A stretch of 5,463 nt of DNA, taken from NCBI GenBank assembly GCA_023431725.1, contig JAEYVN010000015.1, forward strand, positions 1-5,463, given 5' to 3'. Both the position numbers and the translations under genes were made by a program. A model generated the notes under the pieces. It saw only the letters and a list, made by a program, of their open reading frames with translations, had not been told where the DNA came from and ran no database searches. Every line of letters starts with the position of its first letter. Position 1 is the stretch's first letter. Source of the DNA: Pseudomonadota bacterium. Lineage in GTDB: Bacteria > Pseudomonadota > Alphaproteobacteria > Rhizobiales > Xanthobacteraceae. Shown piece after piece: positions 1 through 5,229 of the stretch.

Positions 1-276
1 GTGTATGGCGATGACCGCGGCTTCCTGACGCGCGCTATCGGCGAAATCGGTCCGGATCATGGTCGCCTGCTGATGGTCGAAAGCGTGATTGCCGATGCAC
101 ATACCGGCCACGGCATCGTCATGCCGCAATGCAATCACGGCGGGCCGGGCCGCGCCGGCAATGGTGAAGAACTCGGCGGGCTGCACGGCCTGCGCTTCTA
201 TCATCAGCGGCTGGCGGTGCAGGGTTCAACCGATCTCCTGGCCGACCTGCAGGCGAATGCCTTCGCCCTGCACTAG
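1..276 (+). CDS. C-terminal end of a PaaZ/BoxD-like semialdehyde dehydrogenase (5' partial)
   Basis: The frame is open from base 1 and ends at TAG 274-276. The GTG at base 1 is read as an internal valine, because the 91 visible residues match only the C-terminal part of an aldehyde dehydrogenase. The diagnostic stretch is HGGPGRAGNGEELGGLHGL (residues 46-64) followed by FYHQRLAVQGS. I recognise this as the tail of the ALDH domain of PaaZ (ring-cleavage enzyme of phenylacetyl-CoA degradation) and of BoxD (3,4-dehydroadipyl-CoA semialdehyde dehydrogenase of aerobic benzoyl-CoA degradation). These cytoplasmic enzymes oxidise a CoA-linked semialdehyde with NADP+. The catalytic Cys and Glu lie upstream of the window. 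The protein stops about 20 residues after this block, so the C-terminal MaoC-like hydratase domain of full-length PaaZ is absent, which favours a BoxD-like or stand-alone ALDH. It converges on the thioesterase gene. The family call is fairly sure; the exact substrate is not. Confidence 0.78.
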   Translation: MYGDDRGFLTRAIGEIGPDHGRLLMVESVIADAHTGHGIVMPQCNHGGPGRAGNGEELGGLHGLRFYHQRLAVQGSTDLLADLQANAFALH

Positions 277-324
277 AGCATGATCCGGAAAAGCGGGAAC
301 CGGTTTTCCGAAAAGATCATGCTC
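276..324. repeat. Rhizobiales-type interrupted palindromic intergenic repeat
   Basis: GAGCATGATC (276-285) pairs with GATCATGCTC (315-324), and just inside it CGGAAAA (286-292) pairs with TTTTCCG (304-310). This gives a 10+7 bp stem with a one-sided AAAA bulge (311-314) and an 11-nt loop (293-303). The element begins at the last base of the dehydrogenase stop codon. The sequence closely resembles a palindrome I recall as present in many intergenic copies in Bradyrhizobium, Rhodopseudomonas and Rhizobium-group genomes (RIME-like). That family link is from memory. Lying between convergent genes, it could also fold in RNA from either direction and act as a terminator or 3'-end stabiliser, although no U-tract follows it on the plus strand. 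Confidence 0.75.
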
Positions 325-345
325 AACTAGAAAGATACAAGCGAG

Positions 346-378
346 GTTCAGGCGCCTGACATTCAGGCGCTCTTGAAC
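346..378 (-). terminator. Hairpin overlapping the thioesterase stop codon; possible terminator
   Basis: GCGCCTGA (352-359) and TCAGGCGC (363-370) form a perfect 8-bp stem with a 3-nt loop. An outer 5-bp stem, GTTCA (346-350) with TGAAC (374-378), extends it after a small internal loop. The minus-strand stop codon (TGA, 365-363) is inside the stem. Downstream on the minus strand comes a moderately U-rich stretch (CTTGTATCTTTCT, about 341-329) rather than a clean U-tract, so termination here is plausible but not certain. The same bases also give a perfect 12-bp palindrome, TCAGGCGCCTGA, at 348-359. Confidence 0.4.
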
Positions 379-788
379 TTCGCCATCACGTCATCGGGGA
401 CCGGCTTCGTCTTCAGCGCGCCGGTTTCCGGATCGAGCGAGGCCCACACGCGCGTTTCGGTGCCATCGATCCCGAGTTTGCCGCCGACGAAAATCTGGTG
501 ACGGATCTCGAAACTCGAGCGGCGGAATTCGCTGACGAATGAATGCATCTCGACGGTGTCGCCGAACTTGGCCGGCACGGTGAAATTCGCGCGCGCATCG
601 ACCAGCGGGATGCCGAGGATATCGAAAGTCTTGGCGAGGTCCTGCTGCTTCACGCCGAGCGCAGCTTCGAACATGATCCAGGTGGATATGTCGAAAAATT
701 CGAAGAAGCGCGGATTGAAAACGATGCCGGCCGGATCGCAATGCGCCCATTCGATCTTGAAGTGCCGCTTGCTGACGAAATCGCCCAC
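363..788 (-). CDS. 4-hydroxybenzoyl-CoA thioesterase family protein (hotdog fold)
   Basis: This is a predicted cytoplasmic acyl-CoA thioesterase of 141 residues, the usual single-hotdog length. The N-terminal motif W-A-H-C-D-P-A-G-I-V-F-N-P (residues 14-26) matches the active-site loop of the Pseudomonas 4-hydroxybenzoyl-CoA thioesterase (CDPAGIV), and D18 aligns with its catalytic Asp17. It is followed by the hotdog helix (FFEFFDISTWIMFEAALG) and strands such as VEMHSFVSEFRRSSFEIRH. I chose the GTG at 788 because GAGGGG lies 7 nt upstream and the fold begins just after it. The longer reading starts at a TTG (851), has no good ribosome site, and adds 21 residues of low-complexity character. 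The gene lies 78 bp downstream of the kinase gene on the same strand, possibly co-transcribed. Next to a PaaZ/BoxD-like dehydrogenase it may release CoA from aromatic or ring-cleaved esters. The family is firm; the substrate is inferred. Confidence 0.87.
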   Translation of the reverse strand: MGDFVSKRHFKIEWAHCDPAGIVFNPRFFEFFDISTWIMFEAALGVKQQDLAKTFDILGIPLVDARANFTVPAKFGDTVEMHSFVSEFRRSSFEIRHQIFVGGKLGIDGTETRVWASLDPETGALKTKPVPDDVMAKFKSA

Positions 789-795
789 CCCGATG

Positions 796-801
796 CCCCT
801 C
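796..801 (-). promoter_or_regulatory. Shine-Dalgarno site that decides the thioesterase start
   Basis: On the minus strand, GAGGGG precedes GTG (788-786) with a 7-nt spacer. This supports the GTG over the in-frame TTG at 851, whose upstream bases (CCGGAAAA) are a poor match. Confidence 0.6.
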
Positions 802-866
802 GCGTTTTCTGTTTCTGGATCTTGGATGCCGCAGCAGGCCGGGGCTGTCAATTTTCCGGCGACGCT

Positions 867-2534
867 CTACGCCTTCTTGCCGGGCGTCTCTTCGTCGTCC
901 TTATGCGGGCCGATCAATTCCTGCAGCGGCGCTTCCAGTTCGTATTCGAAGCCATCGGCGTCGTAGCGCACCTGGCTCTTGCCGGCGACGTCGCGCGGCG
1001 CAATCCGCCGCACCAGCAATTCGCCGAAGCCGCGCCGCGACGGCGTATCGACGCGCGGTCCGCCGCTTTCCTTCCAGCGCAGATGGAAGATCGGATCGCC
1101 GCCGAGATTGTCGATCCGCCAGGTCAGGTCCACCTTGCCTTCCGGCACCGACAACGCGCCATGCTTGGCGGCATTGGTGGCCAGTTCATAGAACAGCAGG
1201 GCGAAGGTCTGCGCCGAGCGCGCACGCAGGGCGATGTCCGGGCCATCCATGCTGATGCGGCCGGCAAAGGGGATGATCTCCTCGGAGATCAGGCTTTGCA
1301 GGCTGAGGCTGCGCCAGTCGCTGTCGGTCAACATCGACAGCGCGCGGGCCAGCGCCTGCAGGCGGCCTTCGGCGGTCTTCTGAATGTCCGCCATGCTTAG
1401 TCCCGGCGTGAAGCTGAGGCGCACCACCGCCTGCGCCACCGCCATCACGTTGCGCACGCGATGGTTCAGCTCATGGATCAGAACCTTGAGGCGATCCTCC
1501 GCCGAGCGGCGCGAACTGACTTCATCGGCCAGGGCATCGGCCCTGTTCCAGATGAAGCCGAGCAGCAAAACAGCCGCACCGGTCAGCGCCAGGCCGGCAC
1601 TGCCCACCCAGAAGCCGTGAACGAATGCTTCATGCCGCAGATCGCGCGGCACCGAATAGACAAACCGCAATTCGCTGTTGCCAAAGTCCATCTTGCGGTC
1701 GAACAAGGTGCGCGGCTGCTCCGCGAGCGCGACGGCGCCATTGGCCGCCAGCCGATAAATCGGTTGGGTCATGCCCTGGCTGAAGACACTGACGGACGCC
1801 CCATACGGCACGCGGGTCGATGTGAGCGCGCTGTGAAAGAGTTGATCGACCCGGAAGCCGAACCCCATGACGCCGAGAAAGCCGCCGCTCTCGTCATGGA
1901 TCGGCGCATAAAGCAGCAGTGTCCGTTCATCCGGCGATTGGACCAGGGGAAGCGGCCCGGCGCGCGTCATCTCGCTGGTCTTCTTGGCCTGCAGAATGGC
2001 CCGCAAACGTTCGGGAAATGCTCCGATATCGGTCCCCAGCAACGCGAGATTATGCGCCGGTGCCATGTCAACGATGGGAAACATCGGCCGTTTCAGCGTT
2101 GCCGGATCGATCGGTTTGCCATCAACGCCGCGAAATTCCGGATTCTCGACGCCGGACGCGCGCAAGGACTGCAACACCTCTGCCGCCTGCGAGGCATCCA
2201 CCTCGGGCAGCCAGGCAACGGCCTGCAGATCCGCCGCGAGCCCGAGCGCGCGATCACCAAAAGTGCCCAGCGCATGGGGTGTCGACAACGGCGGTGGCAT
2301 GAAGAACCGAGCCACTGTCCTGGCGAGACTCGATCGTGACCGAATATGCTCGTTGACCGTGCCGAAATGCGTGTCGATGTCCTCGCCGATGCGCAGCCGC
2401 TCGACGGTGCGGTACTGCCGCGCCTCCTGCATGGCAATCAAGACCGACAATATCACGCCCGCAAGCGTTAATAGCGCGAGCAGAACCCGCGGCATTATGC
2501 GCTGGAGCAGAACGGTTCGGTCACGCGATGGCAT
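867..2534 (-). CDS. Membrane sensor histidine kinase, CHASE domain plus HWE-type transmitter
   Basis: This is a predicted inner-membrane sensor kinase of 555 residues from ATG 2534. TM1 is about 15-35. The periplasmic CHASE-like domain is about 75-270, with AVAWLPEVDASQAAEVLQSL near its start and the block MFPIVDMAP..LLGTDIG..PERLRAILQA..T, then LVQSPDERTLLLYAPIHD. TM2 is about 305-329, followed by a short charged linker (330-353) and the kinase. The phospho-acceptor box is ELNHRVRNVMAVAQAV (H358). The N box is YELATNAAKHGAL (Y449, E450, N454), the WxE of G1 is WKESGGP (W487, E489), and G2 is RRGFGELL (500-507). These mark the HWE family, except that the usual N-box His is Tyr. A GTG at 2573 would add 13 residues. 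The ATG was preferred because it leaves a short basic N-terminus before TM1, though neither start has a strong ribosome site. There is no PAS or receiver domain and no response regulator in view. CHASE domains bind small extracellular ligands; this one is unknown. Confidence 0.88.
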   Translation of the reverse strand: MPSRDRTVLLQRIMPRVLLALLTLAGVILSVLIAMQEARQYRTVERLRIGEDIDTHFGTVNEHIRSRSSLARTVARFFMPPPLSTPHALGTFGDRALGLAADLQAVAWLPEVDASQAAEVLQSLRASGVENPEFRGVDGKPIDPATLKRPMFPIVDMAPAHNLALLGTDIGAFPERLRAILQAKKTSEMTRAGPLPLVQSPDERTLLLYAPIHDESGGFLGVMGFGFRVDQLFHSALTSTRVPYGASVSVFSQGMTQPIYRLAANGAVALAEQPRTLFDRKMDFGNSELRFVYSVPRDLRHEAFVHGFWVGSAGLALTGAAVLLLGFIWNRADALADEVSSRRSAEDRLKVLIHELNHRVRNVMAVAQAVVRLSFTPGLSMADIQKTAEGRLQALARALSMLTDSDWRSLSLQSLISEEIIPFAGRISMDGPDIALRARSAQTFALLFYELATNAAKHGALSVPEGKVDLTWRIDNLGGDPIFHLRWKESGGPRVDTPSRRGFGELLVRRIAPRDVAGKSQVRYDADGFEYELEAPLQELIGPHKDDEETPGKKA

Positions 2535-2625
2535 CAATTCAGTTCGTCCCGATCTGGACAATACCCATCGCACGAATCCACGACATGAGACATCCGGCAG
2601 TAAGCCGACGAAAGGAAATTTTGGC

Positions 2626-2650
2626 GGAACCGTCCGTCACAAAATTGGTT
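2626..2650 (+). promoter_or_regulatory. Candidate EcfG-type (general stress sigma) promoter for the MFS gene
   Basis: GGAAC (2626-2630) is followed after 16 nt by GGTT (2647-2650). The published alphaproteobacterial EcfG/SigT consensus is GGAAC-N16/17-CGTT, so the -35 is perfect and the -10 matches 3 of 4 bases. It faces the MFS gene and would start transcription about 25-30 nt before its ATG. Chance occurrence cannot be excluded from a single site. Confidence 0.42.
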
Positions 2651-2674
2651 AGCGTATGGTGCCTTTTCAACCAA
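2645..2674. promoter_or_regulatory. Inverted repeat TTGGTT-N18-AACCAA ahead of the MFS start
   Basis: TTGGTT (2645-2650) and AACCAA (2669-2674) are exact reverse complements separated by 18 nt. The left arm overlaps the -10 of the candidate EcfG promoter and the right arm ends 9 nt before the ATG at 2684. It could be a spaced operator or a weak 5'-UTR hairpin. Six-base arms are short, so this may be chance. Confidence 0.22.
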
Positions 2675-2683
2675 CGGTGAGGG

Positions 2684-4108
2684 ATGGGCGAGGCGATAGA
2701 AACCGATATCCCGGCGCGTCTCGACCGCTTGCCCTGGAGCCGCTTCCACACGCTCGTCGTCGTTGCTCTCGGTATTACATGGATTTTTGATGGCCTCGAA
2801 GTCACGTTGGCGGGAGCCTTGTCCGGGGCTCTCAAAGATAGCCCGGTTCTCAAGTTCAACAATACCGATATCGGTATCATCGGAAGCGCGTATCTTGCCG
2901 GTGCGGTGCTGGGTGCTCTCTTCTTCGGATGGCTGACCGACCGGCTGGGACGCAAAAAACTCTTCTTCATTACCCTGAGTGTCTACCTTGTCGCGACGGC
3001 GGCGACGGCGCTGACCTGGAATTTATGGACCTTCGCGCTCTGCCGTTTCTTCACCGGGGCCGGCATCGGCGGCGAATATGCCGCCATCAACTCCACCATC
3101 CAGGAATTGATCCCGGCGCGCGTGCGTGGCTGGACTGATCTCATCATCAACGGCAGCTTCTGGATCGGCGCAGCCATCGGCGCCGTCGGTTCGATCGTGC
3201 TGCTTGATCCCGCCGTCATCAATCCGGAATACGGGTGGCGGCTGGCGTTCCTGATCGGTGCGGGACTCGGTCTGATCGTCTTTTTCATGCGCATGTGGCT
3301 GCCGGAGAGCCCGCGCTGGCTGATGACCCATGGCCGCGCGGCAGAGGCCGAAAAAATTGTCGCAGACATCGAGAATGGCATTGCGGGTTATGTCCGCCCG
3401 GACAACCATTCATTGCCAAAGGTCCGGCTGGTGCCGCGAAAACGCACGCCGCTCGCGGAAGTGGCGATGACACTGCTGGTCATTCACCGCTTGCGCGCCG
3501 CCGTCACCTTCACCCTCATGGCGGCGCAGGCGTTTTTCTACAACGCCATCTTCTTCACCTATGCATTGGTGCTGACCGATTTCTTCGGCATCGCCGCCAA
3601 TCAGGTCGGCTGGTACATCCTGCCCTTCGCACTCGGCAATTTTCTGGGACCGGTCCTGCTCGGTCGGCTGTTCGATACCATCGGACGCCGGCAGATGATC
3701 TTTTTCACCTATCTTGTCTCCGGCATCCTGCTGGCGCTGACCGGATATCTTTTCATGCTGGGTGTGCTGACGGCGACCACGCAGACCCTGTGCTGGATGG
3801 CGATCTTCTTCTTTGCCTCGTCTGCAGCCAGTTCGGCCTATCTCACCGCCAGCGAGTCGTTCCCGCTTGAGATCCGCGCGCTGGCCATCGCGTTTTTCTA
3901 TGCGGTCGGGACCGGCATCGGCGGCGTCGCCGGCCCGTTCGTCTTCGGTCAGCTGATCGACACCGGATCCCGGACGGCCCTGTTCGGCGGCTATGTATTC
4001 GCCGCGTGTCTCATGGTGGCCGCAGCCTTCATCGCCCTGCGCTTTGGCATCGCCGCTGAACGCAAACCGCTGGAAGAGGTTGCCAAGCCGCTCGCGTTTA
4101 CAGACTGA
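2684..4108 (+). CDS. Major facilitator superfamily permease, 12 TM
   Basis: This is a predicted inner-membrane secondary transporter of 474 residues with about 12 hydrophobic helices and the two-half MFS layout. TM1 carries FDGLEVTLAGAL (35-46). Motif A is GWLTDRLGRKK (82-92), echoed in the second half by GRLFDTIGRRQ (327-337). Motif B is RFFTGAGIGGEYAA (121-134). PESPRWL (207-213) follows TM6, then a long charged cytoplasmic loop (214-265), and ESFPLEIRALA (391-401) lies in the second half. These features fit the sugar-porter/metabolite-proton symporter side of MFS, and the TM1 D-G-x-(D/E) element recalls aromatic-acid symporters, but substrate and direction cannot be read. The ATG at 2684 has a purine-rich GGTGAGGG directly before it, an unusually tight spacing. 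The gene is divergent from the kinase (149 bp apart) and 91 bp ahead of the ABC operon. Aromatic or organic acid uptake is a context-based guess. Confidence 0.88.
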   Translation: MGEAIETDIPARLDRLPWSRFHTLVVVALGITWIFDGLEVTLAGALSGALKDSPVLKFNNTDIGIIGSAYLAGAVLGALFFGWLTDRLGRKKLFFITLSVYLVATAATALTWNLWTFALCRFFTGAGIGGEYAAINSTIQELIPARVRGWTDLIINGSFWIGAAIGAVGSIVLLDPAVINPEYGWRLAFLIGAGLGLIVFFMRMWLPESPRWLMTHGRAAEAEKIVADIENGIAGYVRPDNHSLPKVRLVPRKRTPLAEVAMTLLVIHRLRAAVTFTLMAAQAFFYNAIFFTYALVLTDFFGIAANQVGWYILPFALGNFLGPVLLGRLFDTIGRRQMIFFTYLVSGILLALTGYLFMLGVLTATTQTLCWMAIFFFASSAASSAYLTASESFPLEIRALAIAFFYAVGTGIGGVAGPFVFGQLIDTGSRTALFGGYVFAACLMVAAAFIALRFGIAAERKPLEEVAKPLAFTD

Positions 4109-4151
4109 GCATCATGCTTTGCGACAAATCCGTCAGGTCGCTGGGAAAACA

Positions 4152-4165
4152 AGGTCATCTGACCT
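4152..4165. promoter_or_regulatory. Perfect 14-bp operator-like palindrome upstream of the ABC operon
   Basis: AGGTCA (4152-4157), a TC spacer, then TGACCT (4160-4165) form an exact dyad 34 bp before the substrate-binding protein ATG. A further AGGTC lies at 4135-4139, 17 bp upstream of the left arm. The size and symmetry suit a dimeric repressor such as a GntR, MarR or TetR type, but I do not recognise a specific regulator. No convincing sigma-70 promoter was identified in the same gap. Confidence 0.38.
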
Positions 4166-4187
4166 ATGGTCGATCCACTGATGCGAT

Positions 4188-4192
4188 GAGGA
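4188..4192 (+). promoter_or_regulatory. Ribosome binding site of the substrate-binding protein gene
   Basis: GAGGA at 4188-4192 sits 7 nt before ATG 4200. This fixes the start so that the reading frame opens directly on a signal peptide. Confidence 0.7.
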
Positions 4193-4199
4193 CAAACGG

Positions 4200-5219
4200 A
4201 TGCGATCGGTCTGGGCCGCCTTGCTTCTTGCTGTATGGAGCCTGCTGCCGCAGCCGTTGCAGGCGCAGCCATCCGGCCAGAAGCTCGACAAGGTCACCTT
4301 CGGCACCAACTGGGTGGCGCAGCCCGAGCACGGCGGCTTCTATCAGGCGCTCGCGGATGGCACCTACCGCAAATACGGACTCGATGTGACGATCCTGCCC
4401 GGCGGGCCGAACGTCAACAACCGGATCCTGCTGCCGGTCGGCAAGATCGACTTCTACATGAGCGCGAACCTGTTGCAGTCGTTCGATGCCGTCGAACAGA
4501 AGGTGCCGACCATCGCTGTCGCCGCGAGCTTCCAGAAAGACCCGCAGGTTTTTCTGGCGCATCCCGATCAGGGCATCGAGACCTTCGAGGACCTCAAGAA
4601 GCTCAACCTGCTCGTATCGAAGGAGGGTCTCGTCGGCTATTATCAATGGCTGAAGAATGACTACGGCTTCACCGACAAGCAGGTGCGGCCCTACAACTTC
4701 AATCCGCAGCCCTTTTTTGCCGACAAGCGCCTCGCCATGCAGGGCTATGTGACCTCGGAGCCTTATGCGGTCGAGACGCAAGGCAAGTTCAAGCCGAAGA
4801 TCTTCCTGCTGGCCGATCAGGGTTTCAGCACCTATTCGACCCTGATCGAAACGCGCCGCGATCTCGTCGAGAAGAAGCCGGACCTCGTGCAGCGCTTCGT
4901 CGATGCCTCGAACATCGGCTGGTACAATTACATCTATGGTGACAACAAGGCTGCGAACGCACTGATCAAGAAGCAGAACCCGGAAATGACCGATGCGCTG
5001 CTCGATTATTCCGTCGCCAGGATGAAGGAAAACGGCATCGTCGATTCAGGCGACTCGCTGACTCTCGGCGTCGGCGCGATGACCGACGCGCGGGTGAAGG
5101 ACTTCTTCGACAAGATGGCCCGTGCCGGCGTGGTGAAACCGACGCTGGATTACAAGAAAGCATACACGCTGCAGTTCGTGAACAAGGGCGTGGGGCTGAA
5201 CCTTCGGCCGAAGCAATAA
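4200..5219 (+). CDS. ABC transporter periplasmic substrate-binding protein, NMT1/THI5-like
   Basis: This is a predicted secreted solute receptor of 339 residues. It starts with a signal peptide (MRS, hydrophobic core about 4-20) and a likely signal peptidase I site after QPLQA (residue 22). There is no lipobox Cys. The mature part opens with VTFGTNWVAQPEHGGFYQAL (32-51) and RKYGLDVTILPGG (57-69), the typical start of NMT1/THI5/SsuA-like receptors. It continues with GKIDFYMSAN (81-90), ETFEDLKKLNLLV (127-139), the QGYVTSEPYAVE block (181-192) in the hinge region, and KKPDLVQRFVDAS (225-237). Relatives bind pyrimidine precursors, sulfonates, nitrate, taurine or aromatic acids, so the ligand is open. 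Its ATPase gene begins 10 bp downstream, which fits one operon. An operator-like palindrome lies just upstream. The family is sure; import of an aromatic or organic acid is only suggested by the dehydrogenase and thioesterase nearby. Confidence 0.9.
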   Translation: MRSVWAALLLAVWSLLPQPLQAQPSGQKLDKVTFGTNWVAQPEHGGFYQALADGTYRKYGLDVTILPGGPNVNNRILLPVGKIDFYMSANLLQSFDAVEQKVPTIAVAASFQKDPQVFLAHPDQGIETFEDLKKLNLLVSKEGLVGYYQWLKNDYGFTDKQVRPYNFNPQPFFADKRLAMQGYVTSEPYAVETQGKFKPKIFLLADQGFSTYSTLIETRRDLVEKKPDLVQRFVDASNIGWYNYIYGDNKAANALIKKQNPEMTDALLDYSVARMKENGIVDSGDSLTLGVGAMTDARVKDFFDKMARAGVVKPTLDYKKAYTLQFVNKGVGLNLRPKQ

Positions 5220-5229
5220 ACGCATCGTC

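Noticed and set aside
1..3. GTG at base 1 as a true start codon
   Set aside because: The downstream residues match only the C-terminal part of an aldehyde dehydrogenase, so the gene begins upstream of the window.
1..210. Minus-strand frame open from about 210 to the window start (begins MMIEAQAVQP)
   Set aside because: The plus frame over the same bases has a strong match to the ALDH C-terminal motif, so the minus frame is a shadow.
296..300. GGAAC inside the palindromic repeat as an EcfG -35 element
   Set aside because: No CGTT-like -10 occurs 16-17 nt downstream.
276..324. Palindrome as an insertion-sequence end or a CRISPR repeat
   Set aside because: There is no transposase, no target-site duplication and no second copy in the window.
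789..851. Thioesterase starting at TTG 851
   Set aside because: It has a rare start codon and a weak ribosome site, and the 21 extra residues precede the normal family start. The GTG at 788 with GAGGGG is better.
543..1400. Long plus-strand open frame of 285 codons opposite the thioesterase and kinase genes
   Set aside because: It is antisense to two well-supported genes and has the R/A/G-rich composition typical of GC-rich shadow frames, with no recognisable domain.
1461..2339. Long plus-strand open frame of 292 codons opposite the kinase gene
   Set aside because: It lies wholly antisense to the CHASE and TM2 coding region. The Arg/Gln/His-rich translation has no motif, so it is a shadow frame.
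2539..2970. Minus-strand frame covering the divergent intergenic region and the start of the MFS gene
   Set aside because: It overlaps the MFS N-terminus and motif A coding region antisense, and has low-complexity composition with no domain.
4109..4199. Sigma-70 promoter upstream of the substrate-binding protein gene
   Set aside because: The best TATGGT-like -10 (4165-4170) pairs only with a poor TGGGAA -35 (4142-4147), which is not enough to call.
4164..4781. Minus-strand open frame of 205 codons opposite the substrate-binding protein gene
   Set aside because: The plus-strand frame has a signal peptide, a good ribosome site and clear family motifs. The antisense frame has none.
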